DNA from: Thalassolituus alkanivorans
Lineage (GTDB): Bacteria; Pseudomonadota; Gammaproteobacteria; Pseudomonadales; Oceanobacteraceae
NCBI RefSeq assembly: GCF_020447205.1
Contig: NZ_JAJAEL010000006.1
Span: 191,865-255,864 of the forward strand
Reading direction: 5' to 3'
DNA length: 64,000 nt
Shown: piece after piece, positions 23,491 to 32,277 of the stretch
Position numbering within the stretch: position 1 is the stretch's first letter
Layout of the letters: each line of letters starts with the position of its first letter
Translations under genes and position numbers: made by a program
Notes under the pieces: model-generated
Told to the model about the DNA's origin: nothing
Database searches by the model: none
The model's input: the letters and a program-made list of their open reading frames with translations, nothing else

Positions 23491-26400
23491 TGGCAAGTAC
23501 CTTCTGGCTGATGGAAATGACGGATGCAAACTGATAGTTACGCACATATTCACGCAACTGATTAATACAACGCTCATCGGCGCCTGCACTGGCCATACGC
23601 TGTAATACCAGCTCTATTCCGCCGACATAACCGATCTCGGCCATTGCCTTAAGTTCACGCGCCTCTGCTGGCGGAATATTCTGCCAGTTAAGGCTGTCGC
23701 TTGTGGCGGCTATAAAACGCTCGCCGCTGGTCGTTTCACTGTGGTAATACCATTCCAGTTCCAGCACGGTGGCAATTTTATCCAGCAGCGCCTGATCACG
23801 GATGGGTTTAATCAGGTAGGCGTCGTTTAATTGCCCGGTCGCCGGGATGGCACCGCCCTGATTCGCTGCCGATTGGCGATCTTCGGCATCCGCTGACACC
23901 ATAATAACCGGCGCTTTAACACCACGGCTGCGCAATTGCCGCAATAATTCCCAACCGGTCATTCCCGGCATGGAAATATCCAGCAGAAAAACATCCACCC
24001 CGGCACCGGCAAACGACTGCAGGCAGGAAAAGCCATCCGGCGCTTCCAGCACCACAAAACCGAGCGGCATTAATATCTCGCTGATAAGGCCACGATGAGA
24101 AGCATCATCATCAACCACCATGACTGTTTTTTGCGCACCTTTTAAGCCACTGATCTGCCGGGCCGGTGATGAACGTTTAGAGGATCTGGCAAGGCTGGAA
24201 AGCATCATCGACAGGCGGAACACACTGCCTTTGCCCGGCTCGCTGCTGAGAGTAATTTCTCCGCCCATAATATCGGCCAGTAACTGACTGATGGTCAGCC
24301 CAAGACCCGTCCCCGGCATTTGCGGCAAGCCGGGTTTGCGGATGCGCTCAAAGGGCTGAAATATGCGTTGGCACTCAGCTTCTTCAATCCCGACACCGGT
24401 ATCAATGATGGTAAATTCGGCAACCTGACTGCGATAACGTACCGCCAGTGTCACCGAGCCCTGCTGAGTAAATTTAACCGCATTGGATAAAAGATTAATC
24501 AGAATCTGGCGCAGGTGTTTTTCATCGGTGGCGACCATTTCCGGTAAATGAGCACAGGGCAGATAAATAAACTCCACGCCTTTGCTTTCTGCCTGCAGGC
24601 GGAACATATCCACCAGTTCCTGTAATAAATGGCCGATAGCGACTTCATCGCGGCGGATTTCCAGACGCCCGGCTTCAATTCTGGAAATATCCAGTAAGCC
24701 TTCAATCAGATCCGCCAGATGATCACCACTGCGACGGATAAGGCTGATTTTATTACGCTGCCCCGGCAGTAGCTGACTGTCTTTTTCCAGCAGCTGTGCA
24801 TACCCCAGAATAGAATTCAGCGGGCTGCGTAATTCATGACTGATTCCACCGAGATAACGGCTCTTGGCCTGATTCGCAGCCTCAGCCAGTTCTTTGGCCT
24901 GCTGCAATGCCCGGTCGGTTGCTTCGTGGGCTGCAATCTCGCGGGTTAATAACTCTGTCTGCCGCATCGACTCGTCCAGCGCAAACTGGCGGCTTTCGTT
25001 GGCCAGAACAAACAGCCAGATTAATACACCTACAATAATCAGTAATAACAGGTACACCTGGATTAAGGTTGCCCCGACCAGATGCTGACCGGAATCGGCA
25101 GCGGGTACCTGCACATACACCAGCCAGAACAACACGGCGACAATACCGGCAATTAATAACAATAAACCGCTGAACTGCATCAGGCGCGGATTCATTTTCT
25201 GTACCAGCCAGACCGGCAACAGGGTTTCCAGCAGGGTCTGCATCTGCTCGCTTAAGCGCGACCTGTCTTTACACTGATCATGGCAGCGGGATTCCAGCGT
25301 ACAGCACAAAGAGCAGATATGGCCTTTATAGGCCGGACAGCTGGCAATATCTTCACTGTCAAAATGGTTATCACACACTACGCACTGCAGCGGTGCGGCA
25401 GCCACAGCAGATGCCGGTGTCTCTGCATTTTCCTCTGCATTTTCCTCTGCTGTTTCTTCTGCCGCTTTTTCTGCCAGGGGAATAATATCGCGCGCCAGAT
25501 AAAAGCGGCCACGGGTAATAATGGCCAATAAAGGCGATGTAATAAAAGCCGTCGCCAATGCCAGATAAGGTGATAAAGCCTGCGGCAGTTCGCCTAAAAC
25601 GCCGACATAACAGACGATACCAATCAGCGATGCCAGCAACATAGCGCCGAAGCCGACCGGATTTATGTCGTATAAATAGGCTCGTTTAAACTCAATATGC
25701 TTAGGGCTTAAACCCAGAGGTTTATTAATGATCAGATCGGCGACCAGAGCCCCCACCCAGGCCACGGCAACATTGGAGTAAATACCCAGAATATGTTCCA
25801 GCGACTGATAAACCCCCAGCACCATTAACAGCAGTGCAATCATCACGTTAAACACCAGCCAAACCACCCGGCCCGGATGGCTGTGCGTTAGGCGCGAAAA
25901 GAAATTCGACCAGGCAATAGAACCGGCATAAGCATTGGTTACGTTAATTTTTACCTGACAGAGAATGACGAAAATACCGGTCAATGCCAGAACAGCCATA
26001 GGCGAATCGCTGATATAGCCAAAAGCTACGCGGTACATCTGGGTTGGGTCTGCGGCATCGAGCACAGATAAACCATGCTGCACCGCGAGCACCGCCAGAA
26101 AAGAACCCGCGAGAATTTTCAGTGCTCCCACCAGAATCCAGCCCGGACCGCCACCAATCAGGGCCAGCCACCAGCGCAGTTTATGCCGGGGTTCTGGCTC
26201 CGGCAGAAAGCGTAAAAAGTCGACCTGCTCACCGATTTGCGCAATCAGTGAAAAAACCACCGCCGAGGCTGCACCAAAGTAGATCAGATTAAATTTTCCG
26301 CCACTTTCCGGTGCATCTTCTGTGCGGTTGCCAATACCGGGAAATGCAATCCACTGCTCTGCAGCGGACCATTCGTGCCAGAGAATAAAGATAAACGGCA

Positions 26401-26959
26401 GCAACTGCAGAATCAGCCACAACGGCTGACTCCAGAGCTGAAAGCGGCTGATAAAGGTAATGCCATGGGTCACCAGCGGAATCACGATCAGTGCGCTGAG
26501 CAGGTAACCTGCGGCCAGGGGCAAGCCGAATAATATCTCCATCGCCGAGGCCATAATGGCTGATTCAAGGGCAAAAAAGATAAAGGTAAACGAGGCATAA
26601 ATCAGCGAGGTAATGGTTGAGCCGATATAGCCAAAACCGGCACCGCGACTGAGCAGATCAATATCAACACCATAGCGTGCAGCGTAGTAACTGATGGGAA
26701 TCGCGGTCAGAAAAATAATGGCTGACACCACCATAATGGCGCTGACGGCGCTGTTAAAACCATACATCAGCGTAATTGCCGCACCGATGGCTTCGAGCGC
26801 TAAAAAAGAAATGGCTCCCAGCGCCGTATTGGAAACACGCGCGGCCGACCAGCGCCGCGCCTTTTTGGCAGTAAAGCGCAGGGCGTAATCTTCCAGTGTC
26901 TGGTTTGCTACCCAGCGGTTGTAACTGCGCCGGGTTTTGTACACCACTTGCTCAGACAT
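23477..26959 (-). CDS. NCS1-type permease fused to hybrid histidine kinase and receiver
   Basis: The 1160-residue protein starts with a complete-looking NCS1 (cytosine/purine/allantoin-type) permease of about twelve spans (residues about 40-490; RVSNTALGAISFLALEAIGA, ATAFITSPLLAIITRGRFYL). An acidic linker and a Cys-rich segment with CVVCDNHF, CPAYKGHICSLCC and CHDQC (about 523-562) follow, then two more spans, a coiled coil, HisKA (YLGGISHELRSPLNSILGYA, His about 706), an ATPase (ILINLLSNAVKF, GTGLGLTISQLLADIMGG), and a receiver with VMVVDDDASH and Asp about 994 in LLDISMPGM. The C-terminal tail is short and helical. The start is uncertain: the ATG at 26959 is used, and a GTG at 27040 is possible. 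It is paired with a LuxR regulator and divergent from the formamide operon. Confidence 0.9.
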   Translation of the reverse strand: MSEQVVYKTRRSYNRWVANQTLEDYALRFTAKKARRWSAARVSNTALGAISFLALEAIGAAITLMYGFNSAVSAIMVVSAIIFLTAIPISYYAARYGVDIDLLSRGAGFGYIGSTITSLIYASFTFIFFALESAIMASAMEILFGLPLAAGYLLSALIVIPLVTHGITFISRFQLWSQPLWLILQLLPFIFILWHEWSAAEQWIAFPGIGNRTEDAPESGGKFNLIYFGAASAVVFSLIAQIGEQVDFLRFLPEPEPRHKLRWWLALIGGGPGWILVGALKILAGSFLAVLAVQHGLSVLDAADPTQMYRVAFGYISDSPMAVLALTGIFVILCQVKINVTNAYAGSIAWSNFFSRLTHSHPGRVVWLVFNVMIALLLMVLGVYQSLEHILGIYSNVAVAWVGALVADLIINKPLGLSPKHIEFKRAYLYDINPVGFGAMLLASLIGIVCYVGVLGELPQALSPYLALATAFITSPLLAIITRGRFYLARDIIPLAEKAAEETAEENAEENAETPASAVAAAPLQCVVCDNHFDSEDIASCPAYKGHICSLCCTLESRCHDQCKDRSRLSEQMQTLLETLLPVWLVQKMNPRLMQFSGLLLLIAGIVAVLFWLVYVQVPAADSGQHLVGATLIQVYLLLLIIVGVLIWLFVLANESRQFALDESMRQTELLTREIAAHEATDRALQQAKELAEAANQAKSRYLGGISHELRSPLNSILGYAQLLEKDSQLLPGQRNKISLIRRSGDHLADLIEGLLDISRIEAGRLEIRRDEVAIGHLLQELVDMFRLQAESKGVEFIYLPCAHLPEMVATDEKHLRQILINLLSNAVKFTQQGSVTLAVRYRSQVAEFTIIDTGVGIEEAECQRIFQPFERIRKPGLPQMPGTGLGLTISQLLADIMGGEITLSSEPGKGSVFRLSMMLSSLARSSKRSSPARQISGLKGAQKTVMVVDDDASHRGLISEILMPLGFVVLEAPDGFSCLQSFAGAGVDVFLLDISMPGMTGWELLRQLRSRGVKAPVIMVSADAEDRQSAANQGGAIPATGQLNDAYLIKPIRDQALLDKIATVLELEWYYHSETTSGERFIAATSDSLNWQNIPPAEARELKAMAEIGYVGGIELVLQRMASAGADERCINQLREYVRNYQFASVISISQKVLANDPG

Positions 26960-27138
26960 AGTCTGTTCTGCCTCTCTCAGCTTATTGTCAGCTGACCTGT
27001 CGCCACCGCGGTGACGCCGATAGAAAGACATCCTGTCCACAACACCTGCTTAAGCGCAGAAAAATCCATCTTGTGCCGGCCCGCAGGCTCTTCCTCTCAG
27101 GCCTCAGGACTCTAATCACATCCCATGCCAACTGCTAT

Positions 27139-27152
27139 GCGTCAAATGACGT
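27139..27152. promoter_or_regulatory. candidate operator upstream of formamide operon
   Basis: CGTCA-AA-TGACG is an inverted repeat with five-base arms, about 110 bases before the substrate-binding protein gene. It lies in the 302-base space between it and the divergent permease-kinase gene. A site for the LuxR-type response regulator is the simplest guess. I looked for a sigma-54 GG-N10-GC element here and did not find one. Confidence 0.4.
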
Positions 27153-27261
27153 AGGTGACTGGAGCAATCGGCGAATTCTTACAGGAAGCCCACTGACGCA
27201 TTCTGAGCAGGCTTAAGTTCAACTCAAAAACGTACTCAATCAGTCATCAAGAGGCCTGACT

Positions 27262-28515
27262 ATGCACTCCAAATCCAAACCTTTTAACGGCAGCGTCCGC
27301 CGTCGTTTTTTACAGAACCTGCTGGCAATACCTGCAGCCGTTATGCTCGCCAATGCCAGCCTGCCAGCTTATGCCGACAGTGCTAACAGCACTGGTCTGG
27401 CCGTTACCGATAAAACCGTAAAGGTCGGTATTCTGCACTCAGTAACCGGCACCATGGCCATCAGTGAGACCGGTTCGGTGCAGGCAGAAAAGCTGGCCAT
27501 CGAACAAATCAACGCCATGGGCGGTGTGCTGGGCCGTAAAATCGAATTTATTCAGGAAGATGGCGCCAGTGACTGGCCGACCTTTGCTGAGAAATCAAAG
27601 AAACTGCTGATTAACGATAAAGTCGCGGCAGTATTTGGCTGCTGGACCTCAGCATCACGTAAAGCCGTACTGCCGATTTTCGAACAGTATAACGGCATGC
27701 TGTATTACCCGACTTTTTATGAAGGTCTGGAACAGTCCCCTAACGTTATTTATACCGGCCAGGAAGCAACCCAGCAGATTCTTGCCGGTATCGACTGGGT
27801 AGTAAAAGAAAAAGGGGCTAAATCTTTCTTCCTGCTCGGCTCAGATTACATCTGGCCACGTACCTCCAACAAAATCGCGCGTAAGCATATCGACAAACTC
27901 GGCCTGAAAGTCAGTGGCGAAGAGTATTACCCGCTGGGTCACACCCAGTTCAACTCGGTCATCAACAAGATCAAGTTGAAAAAACCGGACGTGATCTTTG
28001 CCTCAGTTGTGGGTGGTTCCAACGTTGCGTTTTATAAGCAGCTGAAAGCCGCCGGTATTGATATGACCAAAGAAAAACCACTGGTACTGACTATCTCCGT
28101 TACCGAAGACGAGATTCTGGGTATTGGTGGTGAAAATATCGAAGGTGCTTACGCCTCGATGAAATACTTCCAGAGCCTGACCAACGACAACAACAAAAAC
28201 TTTGTTAAAGCCTTTAAAGAACGCTGGGGCAAAGACATCGTTATTGGTGACGTAACCCAGGCAGCCTACCTTGGCCCATGGCTGTGGAAAGCCGCCGTTG
28301 AAAAAGCCGGTTCCTTTGATATCGATAAAGTTCGTGCGGCCTCTCCGGGCATTGAACTGAAAACCGCTCCGGAAGGTTATGTACGGGTTCATGAAAACCA
28401 TCACTTATGGTCAAAAACCCGCATTGGTAATGCCCAGGCTGATGGTCAGTACAAAATTGTGTACGAAACCAAAGACCTGATCGAACCAGACCCATTCCCA
28501 GCCGGTTACAAGTAA
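27262..28515 (+). CDS. fmdD: amide/urea ABC transporter substrate-binding protein (FmdD/UrtA-like)
   Basis: The 417-residue exported protein has a twin-arginine-like leader (SVRRRFLQNLLAIPAAVMLA), then the type I Leu/Ile/Val-binding fold of the UrtA/FmdD/AmiC branch: VKVGILHSVTGTMAISETGS, AVFGCWTSASRKAVLPIFEQ, NGMLYYPTFYEGLEQSPNVI and FLLGSDYIWPRTSNKI. UrtA-type receptors bind urea; FmdD binds short amides. The presence of fmdA and fmdB in the same operon favours formamide or related amides. It is first in a seven-gene operon. Confidence 0.92.
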   Translation: MHSKSKPFNGSVRRRFLQNLLAIPAAVMLANASLPAYADSANSTGLAVTDKTVKVGILHSVTGTMAISETGSVQAEKLAIEQINAMGGVLGRKIEFIQEDGASDWPTFAEKSKKLLINDKVAAVFGCWTSASRKAVLPIFEQYNGMLYYPTFYEGLEQSPNVIYTGQEATQQILAGIDWVVKEKGAKSFFLLGSDYIWPRTSNKIARKHIDKLGLKVSGEEYYPLGHTQFNSVINKIKLKKPDVIFASVVGGSNVAFYKQLKAAGIDMTKEKPLVLTISVTEDEILGIGGENIEGAYASMKYFQSLTNDNNKNFVKAFKERWGKDIVIGDVTQAAYLGPWLWKAAVEKAGSFDIDKVRAASPGIELKTAPEGYVRVHENHHLWSKTRIGNAQADGQYKIVYETKDLIEPDPFPAGYK

Positions 28516-28572
28516 GACATTAAGCGGCCTGCGGGCCGCTGCTTACCCGCTTTATTCACCGGAGAATTCATT

Positions 28573-29499
28573 ATGTTTGCTGATTACACCATGACCGAGC
28601 TGACCTCGATCTTTGCCATGCAGGGGTTTGCCGGGCTGATTTTATTTTCTGTATTTGTACTGATGGCGCTGGGTCTTGCCATTATTTTCGGCCAGATGGG
28701 CGTTATTAATATGGCGCACGGCGAATTTATGATTCTCGGTGCCTACGTTACCTACCTTACCTCAACCCTGTTTGCCGAATATCTGCCATCCATTTATGGC
28801 AGTTACTTTTTTATCGCGATGATATTCGCCTTTATTGTCACCGCAGCGCTCGGCGCCCTGGTTGAATGGGCCATTATCCGCCACCTGTATAAGCGTCCGC
28901 TGGATACCCTGCTGGCTACCTGGGGTCTGAGCCTGATTTTGCAGCAATTGTATCGCAGCGTATTTGGTGCCCGTGAGGTCGGAGTCACCCTGCCTGACTG
29001 GCTGATGGGTTCTTACGCACTGAACGACAGCATTGAAATTCCGATTAACGGTTTATTCGTTATGGGCCTGACCATTGTCATCACCGTTGGTGTTGCCTTA
29101 ATGATGCAGAAATCCCGCCTCGGCAAACAAACCCGCGCGGTCGTACAGAATCGTCCGATGGCCGCCGCAGTCGGTATTAATACCGAAAAAGTCGATCGCA
29201 TGACCTTCGCTCTCGGTTGCGGTATTGCCGGTATCGCCGGTTCTGCCTTCACCATGATCGGTTCGACCGGTCCGACCTCCGGCCAGCTTTATATTGTCGA
29301 TACATTCCTGGTCGTTGTGTTCGGTGGTGCATCCAGCCTGATTGGTACTGTTGCCTCTGCATTTACCATTTCACAGGCGCAGTCGACGATGGAATTTTTC
29401 CTCAGCGGCTCGACAGCCAAAGTTCTTACCCTTCTGACCGTGGTTGGCATTCTGATGCTGCGTCCACAGGGTCTGTTCTCTCTGAAAATCCGCCGCTAG
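28573..29499 (+). CDS. fmdE: ABC transporter permease, LivH/UrtB-like (FmdE)
   Basis: The 308-residue inner-membrane protein has eight or more spans and the LivH/UrtB signatures: LGLAIIFGQMGVINMAHGEF near the N-terminus, then TLLATWGLSLILQQLYRSVF and the cytoplasmic coupling loop VVQNRPMAAAVGINTEKVDR. It pairs with the next gene as the heterodimeric channel of the amide importer. Unlike many cyanobacterial UrtB proteins it has no long N-terminal extension. The start has GGAG nine bases upstream. Confidence 0.92.
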   Translation: MFADYTMTELTSIFAMQGFAGLILFSVFVLMALGLAIIFGQMGVINMAHGEFMILGAYVTYLTSTLFAEYLPSIYGSYFFIAMIFAFIVTAALGALVEWAIIRHLYKRPLDTLLATWGLSLILQQLYRSVFGAREVGVTLPDWLMGSYALNDSIEIPINGLFVMGLTIVITVGVALMMQKSRLGKQTRAVVQNRPMAAAVGINTEKVDRMTFALGCGIAGIAGSAFTMIGSTGPTSGQLYIVDTFLVVVFGGASSLIGTVASAFTISQAQSTMEFFLSGSTAKVLTLLTVVGILMLRPQGLFSLKIRR

Positions 29500-29508
29500 G
29501 AGTTTGTT

Positions 29509-30696
29509 ATGACAAAAATCAAAGATTTTATCGGGCGTTATCAGCTCAGTCATTTACTGATTCTCGCCGTTATATTGTTAGTCGTTATGCCACTGGCGAT
29601 GGATATTTTCCGCCTGAATCTGGTAGGTAAATATTTAACCTACGCCTTTGTCGCACTGGGCCTGGTTTTATGCTGGGGTTATGGCGGCATTCTCAGCCTG
29701 GGTCAGGGTGTCTTCTTTGGCCTGGGTGGTTATTGCATGGCGATGTTTCTGAAGCTGGAAGCATCTTCACCTGAGCATACGGCTATTCAGTCAACACCGG
29801 GAATTCCTGATTTTATGGACTGGAATCAGCTGACTGCTTTGCCATGGTTCTGGGAACCTTTCCACAGCTTTGGTTTTACTTTACTGGCCGTTGTGCTGGT
29901 GCCAGCCCTGTTCGCATTTATCATTGGCGTGGCAATGTTTAAGCGCCGGGTCAGCGGTGTGTACTTTGCCATTATTACTCAGGCCATTGCCGCTATTCTG
30001 ACAATTTTAATTATCGGTCAGCAGGGCTATACCGGCGGCGTTAACGGCATTACCGATTTACGCACACTGAACGGCTGGGATATCCGCACCGACAGCGCCA
30101 AATACATTCTGTATTTTATTAATGCGTTCCTGCTGATCGGCTGCCTGATTGCTGCACGCTACATTATCAAAAGCAAACTTGGCCGGTTACTGGTTGCCAT
30201 GCGTGAACGTGAAGACCGCGTGCGTTTTTCCGGTTACGACGTGTCCAGCTTTAAGATTTTTATCTATTGCGTTGCCGCTGTGTTCTCTGCCATTGGCGGA
30301 GCCATGTTTACCCTGCAGGTTGGCTTTATGTCACCTTCGTTTGTCGGCATCGTACCTTCCATTGAAATGGTTATCTTCTGCGCCGTTGGTGGCCGCCTGT
30401 CGATTCTGGGTGCGGTTTACGGAACCTTACTGGTGAACTGGGCCAAAACCAGCTTTTCAGAATCTTTCCCCGAGTTATGGCTGTTTGCCATGGGTGCTCT
30501 GTTTATCGGCGTAGTAATGGCTTTCCCTAATGGCCTGGCAGGTCTGTATCAGACCTACGTTGAACCACGCCTGCAGCGTTTCAGAAAACCCGCACCGGTT
30601 GCCAGCCAGTCTCAGGTCGTCAGTCTTGAAGCCGGCAAAACCGCAACCACAACCAATTCTGCAGACAAGGAGTACAGCCATGCTGGAAACCAATAA
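29509..30696 (+). CDS. fmdF: ABC transporter permease, LivM/UrtC-like (FmdF)
   Basis: The 395-residue membrane protein has the LivM/UrtC pattern: YAFVALGLVLCWGYGGILSL with GQGVFFGLGGYCMAMFLKLE, YFAIITQAIAAILTILIIGQ and the coupling loop AMREREDRVRFSGYDVSSFK. A hydrophilic tail of about 35 residues extends beyond the last span. It starts nine bases after fmdE, and its last 17 bases overlap the first ATPase gene, which shows tight translational coupling within the importer. Confidence 0.92.
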   Translation: MTKIKDFIGRYQLSHLLILAVILLVVMPLAMDIFRLNLVGKYLTYAFVALGLVLCWGYGGILSLGQGVFFGLGGYCMAMFLKLEASSPEHTAIQSTPGIPDFMDWNQLTALPWFWEPFHSFGFTLLAVVLVPALFAFIIGVAMFKRRVSGVYFAIITQAIAAILTILIIGQQGYTGGVNGITDLRTLNGWDIRTDSAKYILYFINAFLLIGCLIAARYIIKSKLGRLLVAMREREDRVRFSGYDVSSFKIFIYCVAAVFSAIGGAMFTLQVGFMSPSFVGIVPSIEMVIFCAVGGRLSILGAVYGTLLVNWAKTSFSESFPELWLFAMGALFIGVVMAFPNGLAGLYQTYVEPRLQRFRKPAPVASQSQVVSLEAGKTATTTNSADKEYSHAGNQ

Positions 30697-31444
30697 ATCC
30701 ATTCCGCAAAAAGAATTTGTGCTGAGCATTGAAGGTCTGACTGTTTCTTTCGACGGTTTTAAAGCAGTAAACGATTTATCGCTGTATGTCGAAGAACAGG
30801 AAATCCGCGTCATTATCGGCCCAAACGGGGCCGGTAAAACCACGGTACTGGACTTAATCTGCGGACGTACAAAAGCCACTGAAGGCTCAATTAAATTCAA
30901 GGGCACGGAGCTGACCCGTCTGAATGAACACCAGATCGTGCATGCCGGTGTCGGGCGTAAATTCCAGAACCCGTCTATTTATGAAGACCTCACGGTATTC
31001 GAAAACCTCGAACTGTCTTTTCCCCGTGGCCGTAATGTCTGGGGGGCACTGACCTTTCGCCGCGACACTGAAGTAGTCGCCAAGGTTAAAGAAATTGCCG
31101 ACATGATTTTCCTGGGTGACAAGCTCGACATGAACGCCGACCTGCTCAGCCACGGCCAGAAGCAATGGCTGGAAATCGGCATGCTGCTGATTCAGGACCC
31201 GGAGCTGTTAATGCTGGATGAACCTGTAGCCGGTATGTCGGTATCGGAACGCAAACAGACCGCCGAATTATTGCAGCGTATTACCAAAGACCGCTCGGTG
31301 CTGGTTATTGAACACGACATGCAGTTTGTCGCCGATATCGCCGACCGGGTAACGGTACTGCACCAGGGCCAGGTTCTGTCAGAAGGTTCCATGGAGCGGG
31401 TGCAATCCGATCCTAAAGTCATCGAAGTTTACCTCGGTCACTGA
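30680..31444 (+). CDS. ABC transporter ATP-binding protein, LivG/UrtD-like
   Basis: The 254-residue ATPase has Walker A VIIGPNGAGKTTVLDL, the Q-loop region VGRKFQNPSIYEDLTVFENL, a non-canonical ABC signature LLSHGQKQWLEIGMLL (SHGQ instead of SGGQ, typical of UrtD), Walker B LLMLDEPVAGMS and the switch His in VIEHDMQFV. The ATG at 30680 follows AAGGAG by seven bases; in-frame sequence upstream belongs to the permease gene. It couples ATP hydrolysis to amide import together with the next gene. Confidence 0.93.
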   Translation: MLETNKSIPQKEFVLSIEGLTVSFDGFKAVNDLSLYVEEQEIRVIIGPNGAGKTTVLDLICGRTKATEGSIKFKGTELTRLNEHQIVHAGVGRKFQNPSIYEDLTVFENLELSFPRGRNVWGALTFRRDTEVVAKVKEIADMIFLGDKLDMNADLLSHGQKQWLEIGMLLIQDPELLMLDEPVAGMSVSERKQTAELLQRITKDRSVLVIEHDMQFVADIADRVTVLHQGQVLSEGSMERVQSDPKVIEVYLGH

Positions 31445-31465
31445 TCTTAAAAGCGGAGTTATTTT

Positions 31466-32155
31466 ATGTTTCAAGTATCCGATTACAGCGTTGCCTATGG
31501 TCAGAGTGATGTTATCCGCAATCTGAACCTGAGTATTAAACCCAAAGAAATTGTTGCCATTCTTGGCCGTAACGGCATGGGTAAAACCACGCTGATGAAA
31601 TCATTAATCGGCATGATTCCCAGTAAAGAAGGCAGCCTGACACTGGCGGGCAAAGAATTATCCGGCCTGAAAAGTCACGAGCGCGTTGGTGCCGGTATTG
31701 GTTTTGTACCGCAGGGGCGGATGATTTTCTCCACCATGACGGTATCTGAAAATATCGAAACCGGATTGACCAGCACAGGTGAACGCAAGATTCCTTCCGA
31801 CCTGTACAGCTTATTTCCTGTTCTGGACGAAATGAAAAACCGTCGTGGCGGTAATTTATCCGGCGGCCAACAGCAGCAGCTTGCCATTGCCCGCGCTCTG
31901 GCAAGCAATCCCAGCGTGTTACTGCTCGACGAACCGACTGAAGGTATCCAGCCATCCATTATTAAAGAAATGGCCCGCACGCTGAAACAGATCCGCACTC
32001 AGCGCAATTTATCCATTCTGGTATCCGAGCAGGTGCTGAGCTTCGCTCTTGATATTGCCGACCGCATTCTGGTGATTGAAAAAGGCGCCATTGTGCTCGA
32101 CGTTCCGGTCGCCGAGGCCGACCAGGCAACCATCAGCCGTTACTTATCCGTTTAA
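31466..32155 (+). CDS. ABC transporter ATP-binding protein, LivF/UrtE-like
   Basis: The 229-residue ATPase has Walker A ILGRNGMGKTTLMKS, Q loop IGFVPQGRMIFSTMTVSENI, signature NLSGGQQQQLAIARALA and Walker B VLLLDEPTEGIQPSI, with NMGKT-type spelling usual for UrtE/LivF. It follows the UrtD-like gene by 21 bases and has GGAG upstream. With the three genes before it and the binding protein it completes a five-component importer of the UrtABCDE type. Confidence 0.93.
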   Translation: MFQVSDYSVAYGQSDVIRNLNLSIKPKEIVAILGRNGMGKTTLMKSLIGMIPSKEGSLTLAGKELSGLKSHERVGAGIGFVPQGRMIFSTMTVSENIETGLTSTGERKIPSDLYSLFPVLDEMKNRRGGNLSGGQQQQLAIARALASNPSVLLLDEPTEGIQPSIIKEMARTLKQIRTQRNLSILVSEQVLSFALDIADRILVIEKGAIVLDVPVAEADQATISRYLSV

Positions 32156-32277
32156 AAGAATATGCATGACGCCTGTTCAGCACATCGCCGACAGGCATAA
32201 AAACTTTAACCGGCGTTTTCCAATTTGCGGTAATACGCTGAACCAAGAGGCTGTTAAGGCCACTCAAGGAGCAAACC

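Noticed and set aside
27041-27261. Sigma-54 promoter for the formamide operon
   Set aside because: No GG-N10-GC element with correct flanks was found in either direction.
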